DNA of 64,000 bases from Lunularia cruciata. Lineage: Eukaryota > Streptophyta > Marchantiopsida > Lunulariales > Lunulariaceae. The notes beneath the pieces were generated by a model, which was not told the DNA's origin, ran no database searches, and saw only the letters and a list, made by a program, of their open reading frames with translations. A program made the position numbers and the translations under genes. Shown piece after piece: positions 37,901 to 49,803 of this stretch. The stretch is taken from contig OX419755.1 of NCBI GenBank assembly GCA_948567375.1, positions 26,366,517 to 26,430,516 of the forward strand. The letters are read 5' to 3'. The first letter of the stretch is position 1. Each line of letters starts with the position of its first letter.

Positions 37901-39687
37901 GAATTATTCACTACCTTAAGACTACTTGTAGAGTCACTTCTGTCATATCCGGCAATACTCTGAAGGAGAATCGCAACATCTTCAACAGATGAACCGAAGC
38001 AGCCCACGACATCCAAAGACGAAGCATAAGCCATCAGCCCCGAGCGAGAGACACGTCCATAGGTGGGCTTCAGTCCCACAACTCCACAAAACGATGCAGG
38101 TTGTCTAATACTACCACCCGTGTCACTACCCAACGCTCCTGTTTCAGACGACAAGACGACACCCATGGTTTATCGCTCCGAAACTAGAAGTTTTTTCTGT
38201 ACGGAAGAATGTGACTCGAAGTTTGGTTCTTGTTTTCAACAGTTCAGGAAAGTAGTGATCAAATGACAGTGGACATGCTACGTTTATAGTACTCACAAGT
38301 ACAACAAGCTCGGACACGTTGCCAAGATAACAAAATCAGAAAGCATGAAAAACTTGCCAGCACACTGTTTAGCGGCCACCGCAGCAGCAGAACCTCCGGA
38401 AGATCCACCTGGAATGCGAGATAGATCCCAAGGGTTCGCTGTGACCTGTTAACAAAGCATTACAACTCATTATACAGTACACCAAAAGAAAGCTGCAATT
38501 AAGGTCTCTTCTTTTAAGTAAGCAGTACTAGAAAGAAGAAAGGTGACGCAAATGTAGAAGATCAAGTATGTTTAATGTTGAGAATGAACCTCTTGGCCCA
38601 AACACATATCACCTATGGCAACTGACACTCTAAATGGGATACATTGAAGAAACGAGAAGTCTCGGTGTGTTATAATTGGACATACTCTGAAGACAAGGAG
38701 AAGGTGTACCTTCCGATGATAGTTCCTTGATCAAGTGGGAAGAGAGACACCAGGATGCTAGCTGTAGAGTTGCTTTAGAAGCGAAATTCCAAGACGAAAC
38801 TACGATGGATAAATGCGCTCGGGATATGTTTCTGTGATAGCAAAGAAGATTGCTCACATTGGTTGGCATGCGACTATGGATGTGAAAATGAGCAGGAAGT
38901 GTCAACAATGAGGACATCAGTCTAAGACTCTGTAGATCACAACGCTTACGTACGATTAACTTGTAGTCACGCCCTTGTATCTGTCCAATTTAGACAAAAA
39001 TTCGGGGTGTACGAAGGAAAAGGAAGTCCAAGATTAACAGCTTGACAACCTTAACCGGACCGGTGAAAAACAATTTTCACCTGGACACACCTTAAATGAA
39101 GAACCTTCAGTAGTGCTACCCATGCCGAATTCATCCATATTGGTCTTCCCCACGATAATAGCTCCACCTTCCCTCAACTTCTTCACGGAAGTGGCATCAT
39201 AAGGAGGTCGATAACCATCCAAAATTCTCGACCCGCCAGTGGAGGGCATGTCTTTGGTGCACAAGTTATCCTTAACTGCAATCGGAACTCCAGCCAATAA
39301 TCCAATTTCAGCCTCCTTCTTCTGAGCTACCATTTCATCAATTAACTTAGCTTCTTCCAAAGCTCTTTCCGAAATGTGTAAGAAACTCTGCACATGAGGC
39401 TCCCTGTCCCGCAGACGCCCTAGGTATTCCTCCATCACATCTACTGCACTCCTCTCCCTATTCACCAGATTCTCTCTGATTTTCCTGATCACTGAGCTCG
39501 GTCTTTCTGTCCTTCTTAAACTTTCAGGACCATCGTATCCTTTTTTCAACGTTTCCGGGACGACCTGACTCGACGAGCTCCGCACAATGCTGCTGCACAT
39601 CGTCGAATTTGTGGACAGTTTCAGCACGGCTTGGCTTCTCCAGTTGCTGATGCCCGGGACCTGATGGGGCAAGGTCCTGAACGCCAT
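34911..39687 (-). CDS. GATA: Glutamyl-tRNA(Gln) amidotransferase subunit A, organellar
   Basis: GatA is the amidase subunit of GatCAB, which converts Glu-tRNA(Gln) to Gln-tRNA(Gln) in chloroplasts and mitochondria. Eleven exons: 39687-39091, 38445-38358, 38138-37915, 37463-37284, 36673-36579, 36083-36008, 35898-35821, 35675-35582, 35466-35417, 35213-35100 and 34991-34911. The frame stays open, giving 558 residues. The amidase triad is complete: K139 (PIAVKDN), cis-S214 (IPGGSSGGS) and S238 ([13 protein letters not shown]), with family spacing 75 and 24. Other family blocks are [31 protein letters not shown] and [19 protein letters not shown]. The Ser-rich first 45 residues look like an organellar transit peptide. 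Intron 2 has a GC donor (G|GCAAGT); the others are GT-AG. Confidence 0.93.
37605..37635. repeat. 13 bp perfect hairpin in a GatA intron
   Basis: GGTTCCGCCAGGG, loop TTCCG, then its reverse complement. It is far GC-richer than the surrounding intron 3. It may be a short foldback insertion. Confidence 0.8.
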
Positions 39688-42630
39688 TCCTTTTCTAAAA
39701 TCAGGACCACCAGCTCCACCTGAAATACTTCAATTGATATTTGATTTCGTCCGCCTGCTCAATCTGTTCTATCAGTCTGCATTCTCCACCCCAACCGATC
39801 CACCATAGCTTTCTTTCTTTTCTCTCTGTCTATCGTTCGCAACGTCACATGTGGATGAATCCCAGGGTTTTATGAGGAGCTGTGGTCCACCTTACCATGA
39901 CTTTTACTACTCCTATCCACTGTGACCATGGTACTTCACTATACGTATCAGGCTACGGTACCACATAGTAGTCTCTGCGCTTCGACAGAGTCAGATATGG
40001 TTCTGTTTCGGACACCAAACAATCTGCCATGTGAAAAAGAAACTCCAGTTTGTGGAGCAACAGGGACACTCCATAAACCCTAAACGCACCTCACTAAAAA
40101 GGGTTGATGGGATTCTTATGAATAGCCATAAATTTGGTAATGCTTATTGGATCTACATATAAACATGTTGAATTGTATTACTCCAACTTGAAAATGAATT
40201 CAAGATTCTAAAACTCAAAACAACTTCTTTAGAAGTTTCCCCTTTATATACTTATTGTGGATAGCAACTATATTTTTAAGTTTAAAGTATATAATGAGAT
40301 TTTTCCTAATATTATTATATAACTTGTATCACTATTCCATTGTCCAAGTAAATATAATTTTCTAGAACGTGAGTGACATTGGTATATGCACTATGATCCT
40401 AGATTAAGATTGATATCCGTGGAGAATTATCAATATTTGAATAAAATCAATGTGATTTATATTATAGAATCATATTTTATATAACTTAGGAATTTGGAGT
40501 TAAATTTTATTTACGTTTAAAACATGATTTTTGCCTTATTGTAGTTGGCACGAGGCCGGAGAAAGCTTGTGTGCAATGACCTGACCGAGAGGAAAATACA
40601 CTAATGTTTCTATTGTGGAAAAAAGCAATAGTTTCCTGCATGCTGAACCTCGAGGTTGTCCCTAACTCCCTATGGACGAAGAATGTGACAGATTAAGATT
40701 TGGAATTCAAGATAGACTTTGATTAAAATCGTCTTTTCATAAAGGGGCATTTGATCATGATCGCAGAGGTCCCAGGAATTATCGTCTGGAATTTGCTATC
40801 TATAATGTATATGAGAAAAGAACATCATGACTTAAATTGTTTTTGCATTAAAGATAAAAGCACTTAGATGATGCTGATTTGACATTGTGTATCAATTGTC
40901 TTTTTTTGCTGAGGTTGAACTGAAGATTGTATTGTTCATTTCTGTTATGTAGTGTATTATTATAACGTTATTTAAAGTTAGCAAGAGTGTAAATCATCTT
41001 CCAAATCTCCTTTAGTAGAATAGCATGCATGAAGGTTATCTCTCTTGCTTAATTTAGTCTTCTTCTAATGAATAAAATATAACTCAATAAACTAAGTAAA
41101 TAGTATAATTGCATGTGACATATCTCAAATTATAAATGTCTATTTTTAGAAAAAATTATTGAGTGTAATATATTTAAAGGATGCTTACGGGAGAAGTAAA
41201 ACCTCAAATGTACCATGAAGTAAATTACAACTCAATCTAAGAAAAAAATGTCACTAATGAGCAAAACAAGTAAGCCAATTGGTTGATATTTTACAAGGTA
41301 TAATTCTACATGATAAAAAAAATTTTATTATGTACAAAAATTAATTTATACATTCTAGTCAAAGAAGATATAGGTAACAACAAAAAAATCATTGGATCAA
41401 AGTTATTTGAAATTGATAAGAGAGAATAATAGCAATTAAAATTACTCATAAAGGTCATAAACCACTTAATTCAAGAGAATAAGTAGAAAAAATAAAATAG
41501 ATAAGATGGTTCAAGAATTAAATAGAAAATAATCCACATATTAAAGATGGGCCAAGAATGTTTTCTATATTTGAGATGGTTATAGATTCTTTTATTAAAA
41601 AGGAATAGATTAATTTTCTACTTGAATTACTCAATCTTGTAATTAATAGAAATTTAATCAACTTCATATTCATCACTATCATTGATTCCTAAGGGTGATT
41701 GTAAGCAAAGAAAATTGAATCAAACAACCATTACAACTTTGAGAAGTAAGAATGGAGTAGTTTATTTGAGAAATCATTTTTATATACCTTAATATCAAAG
41801 AGTAAATTTGAAACTGAAATATAAATCATGGAAGAGCTGAGAGTCAAAAGGAATATATATACTACAAATCACAAGTGTCTATGAATATCTAACTAGTCTA
41901 TAATATATTCATGTGATATAAATTAATTTATATTATATACTTCCCTAAAGCTAAGAAAATACTCAGTTACAAAGAAAAATTTTCTCACAAAATAGAAAAG
42001 AAAGATAATTGCAATCTATATCAAACATATTGTTTTGTAATCTGATTTACATCAAATTAAGCTTTGGTTTTTTCCAAAGAAAATGATAATTTAAACAAGT
42101 AGATAGAAATATTGAGTACATATAGAAGTCAGTGGAGTGAAAAAATGGTAAGGAACAAAGTGATTTTAGTCATAATTAAGATAAAAAGGAAAAGAATCGA
42201 TTAAAAATGCAAGGATGAGATTCATCTAATAAATTAATTAGTTCATATAAATTTTAAACTTAGTTCATGATTTAGCTTGTTCATGCTTAAGATTTCTCAT
42301 TCACCAAATTGTTCAATATTTGACTTAAAATGCAAATATTGAATTATTGTGTAAGTTTCTAAAGTGTTATTTCACTTTCTTTATATTTATTTTAGTCCAT
42401 TTATTCCTTGAGCCTTCAACATCTTATTAAACCCTTTTGCTTTACAATAAATAAGATATAACGACATAGCTATTACTAGAGTTCAATTTAAAACATAGTT
42501 TTTATAAAATTTCTATACCAACAATTTTTCCAATTGTCCTCTTTTAAACGGAAACTTTGAGACATTGCTTTAGTTTGTGAACTCTCTTTTATAAAATTCA
42601 GCAATGTTTATAGATAAAAAAAATTTATAA
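39688..42630. other. AT-rich intergenic DNA
   Basis: 39.69-40.1 kb is the GatA upstream side. From 40.2 to 42.6 kb the DNA is very AT-rich with no ORF over about 80 codons. Near 40590-40650 a frame reads CFYCGKKQ, a stop, then FPAC, like a decayed retroviral-type zinc knuckle, so an old gag relic is possible. Confidence 0.4.
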
Positions 42631-42664
42631 AAGAGAAAAGTGAAAACGTGTAGGAAACATGAAG

Positions 42665-42729
42665 GACGGGAAGACCCCATCAAGCCGTAAAAGGGTGAGA
42701 CAAAATAGATAAAATGGGGCTAAGCCCCA
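42665..42729 (-). repeat. LINE B 3' tail with two foldback motifs
   Basis: GACGGG-AAGAC-CCCATC (42665-42681) and TGGGGCTAAGCCCCA (42715-42729) lie in the order seen in the other tail copies. In the element's own sense they form the 3' end of its RNA, where R2-like elements carry structures used to start reverse transcription. That role is inferred. Confidence 0.6.
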
Positions 42730-42932
42730 ATCGTGTCAATATGAAAAATCTGCTCTACAACACCTAGGATATTCAAGCTATGCAAGTCATACTATCTACA
42801 AAAAAATAGAGCATCCAAAGAAGCATCACCTAGTGTGATTTCTCTCTTATGGATTGCATTAGCCACTACACTCTGTAGAGCAATGGACACATGCTATCTA
42901 AAATATGCTACAAACTATGAGAGTGAGAGTGG

Positions 42933-43193
42933 TGTTTGATCAATCTGACGAGAGATACAACAACATACAAATTACAAGTGAGTGTACACATTAGACAAGA
43001 GTACATGGTTCACCTCGATGTGAGGCTACATCCACGAGAAACTTCAAAAAGAAAAACTTTACTCACTAAGCCTCTTGTCATGTGCAAGTCCAATACCACC
43101 ACCTTCTCACAGTCCACTCTCATTATCACCCATGCAAGTGAACCAAAATCCCAAATACAGAGTAACCTTAAGGCATAAGAGTAAAACCTAACA
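42933..43193 (-). repeat. Copia LTR (3' in coding sense)
   Basis: 261 bp from TGTTTGATCAATCTGACGAG to GTAAAACCTAACA with TG...CA ends. It aligns along its length with 49540-49798, for example at GTGGTTCACCTTGATGTGAGGC and CCTTAAGGCATAAGAGTAAA. Confidence 0.9.
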
Positions 43194-43194
43194 A

Positions 43195-43206
43195 CTCCCC
43201 CTTGAC
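43195..43206 (-). other. Copia polypurine tract
   Basis: On the minus strand GTCAAGGGGGAG ends one base before the LTR, the position and composition of a plus-strand primer. Confidence 0.8.
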
Positions 43207-43844
43207 TAATGTCTTGGGGTTAGTAACCTTGCAACAATTTATCACTCAGCAGGAAGTTCTAGACAAACAGCCGATCACTTAACCCCTCCTTTAAACTAGG
43301 ATAAACTAGAACTTATAATTGTTGCACATATAGGGATAGAGTAACCAAAACAGCCAAGTTCACCTCCAATGCTAGGTCGCCCTACTCATGATCTACTTGC
43401 ACAACCTATAGGGTATCACGATGCCTAAAGAAACTTTCTAAAGGTATGACTTTGGTAAAGGCATCAGCCGGGTTGAGCTTCCTATCAATCTTGACTAGAT
43501 TAAACATTTTCTCAAACACAATTTGCCTAAGAAAGTGATACCTGATGTCTATATGCTTAACCCAACTATCCATCACCTGATTTTCAGCTAGGTGTAAAGC
43601 ACTTTGACTGTCACAATGAAGCATTACATTACCATGCATTAGCCCCATTTGAGCAACAAGTCTATCCAACTAGATCGCCTCCTTTGTTGCTTCCGCTGCT
43701 GCCACATACTCAAATTCTGTAGTAGACTGTGCAAGACACTTATGCAAGGTATATCTCTAACTAATGCACCCAAAACCAAGTGTGAATACATACCTTGTTT
43801 TTGACCTCTGCTTATCCAAATCTTGTCCCTAGAAAGCATCTACT

Positions 43845-44248
43845 TAGCCATCTAATGATGCGGCATTCATCAATCTTCTATCAAATAAGAGCCCATAGTC
43901 TAATGTACCTCTCAAATACCTGAGAATCCACTTAATTGCTTCCCAATGTATCCTTCTTGGATGTAACAAAATGGAGATTAATGATGAAGTTAGTAGAGCT
44001 AACAAAGTTTAGGGTTGACAAAGTTTAGGGCTAACAAAGTTTAGGTTAGCCATCTAATGATGCGGCATTCATTGATCTTCTATCAAATAAGAGCCCATAG
44101 TCTAATGTACCTCTCAAATACCTGAGAATCCACTTAATTTCTTCCCAATGTATCCTTCTTGGATGTAACAATATGGAGATTAACAATGAAGTTAGTAGAG
44201 CTAACAAAGTAGCAAATAAGACAAATTAGCCTAGAATATTCTAGAAGT
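43845..44248. repeat. About 202 bp tandem duplication
   Basis: TAGCCATCTAATGATGCGGC starts at 43845 and again at 44047. Both copies run through the copia RNase H segment into the first bases of the gypsy-type LTR (TGTAACA...ATGGAG). The duplication therefore arose after that LTR inserted. Confidence 0.85.
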
Positions 44249-45301
44249 ATCTAGGAAGCTTCCGGCTAGCTTAGCTTCCCAAGTAGGTAGCTTCTAGAAG
44301 GAAGCATCTAGAAGCTTCCAACTAGCTTAGCTTGCACACCAAGTAAGCGGCTTCTAGAACATTCCCAATTAACTTGGCTTGTACTCCAAGAAAGTGGCTC
44401 AATGTAATACCACAAGCTAGCCATATGATCTAGATGTGAAATTTGGTTTGGTAACATCTAGAATGATTTTATACATGATGGTCAAAATAGATCAGATAGA
44501 AGTATCATCAAAAAAGTACTTCTACTAATAGAGCAGAAACCAAAATAGACTTGAGAACCTTATAACCAATAGCTAGACATATGATTTAAAGGTGAGAATT
44601 GGTTTGATAACATCTGGAAGGATGTTACACATGATGGACTAAACAGATCAGAAAGAGGTATCACCAAAAGGAGACTTCTACTAATAGAGTAGGAACCAAA
44701 ATATACCTGAAATCTTTGAAGGCAATTTCGGAGGACTAAAGGGATGAATTAGGCCTCAAAAATGTGCAGTCCCCCCCCCCCCCTTCCGATGAAGGTAAGG
44801 CTGGCCTTCCCTCCACCCTGGTTTGTCTTGTTGAGAGCTTTCTAATGGTACCTTACGTGATTTTGAGACTCCTACAAGAAGATTCCCTAAAAGATTCCCT
44901 TTGGTCAAAGCTTGTTTGACCAACCAGATAGGACCTAGACCGACATGTCACCCATCCAAGTAAGTAATCCAAGGGTGGAGCTTGATGACATGTCACCTAT
45001 CTGTGTGCCTAATCCTATGGTGGAGCTTCCTTGGAGGAGATCCTCTTTGTCTATATAATAAAGAGAAGGTGCTCCTTTGGAGCACCAAATGTTGAGTGTG
45101 TAATCTGTGTTTTCTCTTTTCTTTTTTCCTCGGAGTATTACACTCAAGGAAGCTTCTTGAGAAGCTTCTCAAGGGTCTTGTATGCTCCCTATAAATACAA
45201 GAGTTAAAGCTCATGCTAGGCATTCGGAGTTTTCCCTCATTCAAGTGCGCCAATGTGAGCTTCCATTCTTCTCTTTCCCTCCTTGGTCTTAGACTTTTAT
45301 A
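44164..45301 (+). mobile_element. Solo gypsy-type LTR inside copia pol
   Basis: The ends match the chromovirus LTRs: TGTAACAATATGGAG at the start, and CCTATAAATAC, GCTAGGCATT, CTTTTATA at the end. TTGGA (44159-44163) and ATGGA (45302-45306) flank it, matching at 4 of 5. Removing the insert and one repeat restores copia reading MSNPRRIHWEAIKW in frame. It is about 1.1 kb, longer than the LTRs at 15.1 and 21.7 kb, because of extra internal sequence: the segment inverted relative to 17700-17960, a 13-base C run (44771-44783) and a partial repeat of GACATGTCACC near 44940 and 44990. Confidence 0.8.
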
Positions 45302-45970
45302 ATGGATTTGACATATACATGCACACCTTACCTATTGCTAGGGAATCAGGTCTAGTGCAAGTCATCAAGTACATAAGACTCCCAACAGCCTCCTCATAAC
45401 AAAGGTTTGCCATCAAACCCTTCTCCACTGCATCTTTAGGACAACATGCCGCTGAAAGCTTGAAATGAGAAGCTAGAGGAGTACTTACTGGTTTATAGTT
45501 CTCCATGTTGAACCTAGCAAGTACCTTCCTAGCATACTTACCTTGCATCAACCACAACTTACTAAACTGACTGAGTGCCCAAGTTTCTCTTGATCTCCAT
45601 GCCTAATATCCTTGTGGCCAATTTTAGATCCTTCATCTTGAACTCCAAACTCAAGAGCACCTTGAGCTTGTTCACCTCAGATCTATCCTTGGCAACTATC
45701 AACATGTCATCCACACAACACAAGAATAATAAAACCAAATGTCTTATTACTCATTGGTTTCATGTATACATAAGGATCAAAAAAACTCCAATTAAAACCT
45801 TGAGCGTGCATAAACACATCAAACCTCCTATTCCATTGGCAAGGTGCTTGCTTCAATCCATACAAGGACTTTAGCAATCTGCATACCTTGTCTTCCTGGC
45901 CTTTCTTAACAAACCCCACATGTTGTGTCATGAAGATCCTCTCATCCAAGGTGCCATAGAGAAATGCCAA

Positions 45971-48484
45971 TGTTGTCGAGAAAATAGCCCATGTGTACTA
46001 TTGATGCCATTTGGTGTGAGATTTTTGATTTCTTGTGTTTCAATGACTTCGGGTTTTTTAATTATTGTGTCTTTGGAATAAATTTCATGCCATTGTGAAG
46101 TCTGAGGTTCTTTTATATTTCATAAGCTTGAAGTTTTAGAAATGATGCATAAACTCAGGAGTATCTATTAGTTGCATAAAAATGGGAATTCTTTTGAATT
46201 ACACAAACTCAGGGCTTAAATTTATGTTACACAAGCTCAAGACTTTTGTTTTATGTTTCAAGAGGTCTTTGGAAATTGACAAGCCATAAGGGTTTAGTGA
46301 GAATGCTTTGAGGGGACAGAGGAGATCTCTGGCTGATGACAGGACAGTGAAGGATTTGGAGAAAGCTTCAAGTGATCAGGAGGGTTTCAGGAATGTTTCA
46401 GGAGGTCTTTGGCAATTGACAGGCCATAAGGGTTTAGTGAGAATGCTTTGAAGGGACAGAGGAGATCTCTGGCTGATGACAGGACAGTGAAGGATTTGGA
46501 GAAAGCTTTGAGTGATCAGGAGGGTTTCAGGAGCGTTTTGGGAGGTCTTTGGCAATTGACATGCCATAAGGGTTTAGTGAGAATGCTTCAAGTGGATAGA
46601 GGAGATCTCTGGCTGATGATAGGATAGTGAAGGGTTTGGAGAAAGCTTTGAGTGATCAAGAGGGTTTTAGGAATGTTTTGTGAGGTCTTTGGCAATTGAT
46701 AGGCCATAAGGGTTTGAGAGAATGCTTTGAAGGAGCCTTTGGCTAATAAGAGGCCAGTAAGGTTTTGGAGAATGCTTCAAGTGACCAAGAGTGTGGAGAG
46801 AAAGCTTTAAAGGAGTCTTTGGCTGATGACAGGACAGTGAAGGGTTTGGAGAAAGTTTTGAGTGATCAGGAGGGTAAAAAATGTTTTATGAAGCCTTTGT
46901 TAATGACAGACCAATAAGGGTTTGAGAGAAAGCTTTGAACGAGTCTTTGGTTGATGACAAGACAGTGAAGGGTTTGGAGAAAGCTTTGAGTGATCACGAA
47001 TGTTTCCGGAGGTCTTTGTCAATTGACAGGCCATAAGGGTTTAGTGAGAATGCTTCAAGTGGACAAAGGAGATCTTTGGCTGATGACAAGATAGTGAAGG
47101 GTTTGGAGAAAGCTTTGAGTGATCAGGAGGGTTTAAGAAATATTTTTTGAAGCCTTTGTTAATGACAGGCCAGTAAGGGTTTGAGAGAATGCTTTGAAGG
47201 AGTCTTTGGCTGATGACAGGATAGTGAAAGAGTTGGAGAATGCTTCGAGTGACCAGGAGTGTGGAGAGAAAGCTTTGATAGAGTCTTTGGCTGATGGCAG
47301 GACAATGAAGGGTTTGGAGAAACTTTGAGTGATCATGAGGGTTTCAAGAATGTTTTGGGAGGTCTTTGGCAATTGACAGGCCATAAGGGTTTTGTGAGAA
47401 TGCTTTGAGTGGACAGAGGAGATCTGTGGCTGATGACAGGACAGCGAACGGTGGTGGTGGCTGCAAAGGAGAGAAATACCGGAGGGAAGACAAGTGAATG
47501 TGCAGAAGCAAAGGGAGAGAAGAATTTTTGTGTGCTTCTAAGATAGGGGGAAGAGATATCAAAGGCTGAAGAAATATGAGCAGAGAACTTTAGAGGTGAG
47601 AGATATTGCTTGCCTAAACAGAGAGGAGGGAAGGAGATGATGCATCAAATGAGAAAGTGAGGTCCAGGAAGGGGAACCCTCAAGGGGAGAGTCTGGACTG
47701 AACAAAGTGAGAAATGCTTGGTTGTGCCAAGACAGAGAAGAACAGAAAATTTTCAAGAATGAATTTTTGAATTGACTGTGACAAGGCATAGAAGAGAAGA
47801 GGTTGAGAGAATTGGTTGTTTGTGATATGAGAAGGAGAGAAGATTGGCTGGAATGAATTGCTTGGACAGTTGAGGAATTTAGGTGTGGTCACTGCATAAG
47901 AATAGAGTTGTTTGGCTTTGTCCAACTTATAACTGCATGGCTGGTAAATATGATGATTCGTGAGCAAATGCATGTACTCTAAACTATGGATATTGACAAG
48001 GGAAGGACTCTATTTTAGGAGCTCTCAATCCAATTTATGTGAATGACATAGTTTAGTGATCTGGATGCCGGGTATGAGTCCAATAGATTGCTTGCGGCTA
48101 TTCTACAAACCTCACCAGATCCAGTCTTATGAACCTATCTGGTCCAAAACCACAAACCTAAACTTCAAAGGTGAACTGGAAACAAGACTATACATGAGTA
48201 AAGAGCCACAAACTCAAACTTGAAAAACCCAAACACTTCTATGAACGTCAACGTTAACCTGCAAGATAAAACACACAAACCCCAAGAAGAGCCTACCACT
48301 AGGAGTGATTGGAAACAACCTGCTCCAACAAGGGTGAGATTGCCAACCATACAAGAGTAAGAGAAAGAGTGTCAAACTACAAGAATCCTTGAGTCTTTGA
48401 CAACAAAAGCAATTTAAGCACAAGCAGCCAGGTGCCCAGCACACTCTTGAGACCAGACAAACCCCGTGTGACACCATGACAACA
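45971..48484. mobile_element. 2.5 kb segment interrupting copia reverse transcriptase
   Basis: The segment separates RT motifs that are normally adjacent (LTFDQMNV and AFLYGT). Its ends are TGTTGTC and GACAACA, inverted repeats typical of LTR-type termini, but no matching LTR pair or target duplication is visible. It is mostly a tandem array plus purine-rich sequence. Mobile origin is inferred. Confidence 0.45.
46240..47440. repeat. Tandem array, unit about 138 bp
   Basis: GGCCATAAGGGTTTAGTGAGAATGC recurs near 46286, 46424, 46562 and 47031, with variants between and at about 47380. Other unit words are GGAGGTCTTTGGCAATTGACA and GGAGAAAGCTTTGAGTGATCA. The first units are about 138 bp apart, later ones are irregular. 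About eight units. 138 is a multiple of three, but stops make coding unlikely. Confidence 0.85.
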
Positions 48485-48806
48485 TTCATTTGATCGAAAG
48501 TAAGACCAAATAAAGCAACAAGCATACATGATAGACTTATTGTCAAATACTTTGCAACATGAGAAAAGGCCTCATTGTAGTCCACCCCCTTCTCTTGACT
48601 GAACCCCTTTGTTACCAACCTATCCTTATAGATCTTTGATCCCTCTTTAGGACCCTCCTTCAACTTGTGGATCCACTTGCAATCTATCACTTGTTGATCC
48701 TTAGGTAACCTAACTAGCTTACAAGTCTTGTTATCCCTTAAGGATTCCATCTCCCTCTCCATAGAGCCAAATTACTCATCCTTTTCACTAAAATAACATG
48801 CCTCAT

Positions 48807-48855
48807 AGAAGGTGATACCCTCATCCTACATTGTAGGATGATGGTATCACCTTCT
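48807..48855. repeat. 24 bp near-perfect inverted repeat
   Basis: Arms 48807-48830 and 48832-48855 pair at 23 of 24 positions with a one-base centre. It lies just upstream of the copia reverse transcriptase relic. Such a tight foldback suggests an inverted local duplication. Confidence 0.85.
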
Positions 48856-49524
48856 TCCATGACCAAAGCATGAGCATCATCCCTAGAAGATGGTTGGATC
48901 AAGATCTTATCTTGACCCAACCACTCAGTCAAGGATTCCTTCACATGGGCTATCCTTGGACTATAGAAGAATCCAAAACAAAAAGGCTTGCGGGCCCAAG
49001 AGTTTTCAACTCTTTCCTCAAAGCCAAACACCTAGGAATAATATCAAGTCAACACACTAGAATCCAAAATAGTGGTGCTCATCTTTTCCACTTCCTCTAA
49101 AGTAAGGTCTCCTCTATCTTAGCTATGAATAACTTTAGCTAATCATGACTAATGTAGAACCATCTTTTATCTCTTTATAAATAATATATCTCAAGTACTT
49201 GTAATACCAAGCTAAATATCACAATACCACACACATGCACAAATGGGTGTTACATACTTTGTCTCCCGGTTTCTCTTGCTCTCAACTCCTCCCTACCTAC
49301 TTGCACTAGCTGCAATGTTCATTTGTTGGTTCTACCACCTAGCACAATCCTAGAGGCTTTCAGCTCCCTTCCTCTCCAAAAACTACAGAGTGTGGGGGAA
49401 CAGATGATTGACTAAGGTCTCCAAACTGAGGTTCAACCTTTAGTACAAAATTGCTTTAAGCATCAGCTCCATTGAGCCACCCCTTGTCTCAATTTCCCGT
49501 GGCCTCCAGCATCAACATCAATGC

Positions 49525-49536
49525 GCTCTAATACCA
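49525..49536 (-). other. Copia primer-binding site (initiator Met tRNA)
   Basis: TGGTATTAGAGC on the minus strand differs by one base from TGGTATCAGAGC, the complement of plant initiator-Met tRNA. It starts three bases after the LTR. Confidence 0.88.
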
Positions 49537-49539
49537 ATT

Positions 49540-49798
49540 TTTTTGATAAATCCGATGAGAGACAACAACATACAGATTACAAGTGACTGTACACATAAGA
49601 CATGAATATGTGGTTCACCTTGATGTGAGGCTACGTCCATGGGAAGCTTCAAAGAGAAAAACTTTACTCACTTAACTTCCTCTCATGAGCAAGTCTAGGT
49701 CCACCACCTTCTTATAGTCCACTCTCACTATCACCCTTGAGAGTGAGCCAAAATCTTGAATACATGGTAACCTTAAGGCATAAGAGTAAAACCTAACA
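49540..49798 (-). repeat. Copia LTR (5' in coding sense)
   Basis: 259 bp partner of 42933-43193. Its inner terminus has decayed from TGTTTGATC to TTTTTGATA, while the outer terminus keeps CCTAACA. Confidence 0.9.
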
Positions 49799-49803
49799 AG
49801 TGG

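Larger units (their letters stand above)
43406..48762 (-). pseudogene. Ty1/copia pol relic (reverse transcriptase and RNase H)
   Basis: In coding order: reverse transcriptase N-part 48762-48485 (VIDCKWIHKLKEGP, RLVTKGFSQEKGVDYNEAFS, LFGLTFDQMNV). A 2.5 kb interruption follows. RT continues at 45970-45707 (AFLYGTLDERIFMTQ, LKSLYGLKQAPCQWNRRFD), then 45557-45302 (AVGSLMYLMTCTRPD, ending MSNP). The solo LTR interrupts. Then RRIHWEAIKWILRYLRGT (about 44155-44100), and the RNase H tail at 43669-43406 (LHCDSQSALHLAENQV, HIDIRYHFLRQ, NPADAFTK). Stops, insertions and a 202 bp duplication make it non-functional. Confidence 0.85.
42933..49798 (-). mobile_element. Ty1/copia LTR retrotransposon, defective and nested
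   Basis: LTRs (42933-43193 and 49540-49798) bound the element, with an exact 5 bp target duplication AGTGG (42928-42932 and 49799-49803). The upstream LTR for the minus-strand coding sense is 49540-49798. A primer-binding site, a polypurine tract and pol fragments follow in copia order. Only about 0.76 kb separates the primer-binding site from reverse transcriptase, so most of gag, protease and integrase is gone. It sits in LINE copy B and contains a solo gypsy-type LTR and a 2.5 kb tandem-repeat segment. Confidence 0.9.

Noticed and set aside
46240..47440. Possible CRISPR-like array
   Set aside because: Units of about 138 bp repeat end to end without unique spacers, in a eukaryotic transposon; it is a minisatellite-type array.
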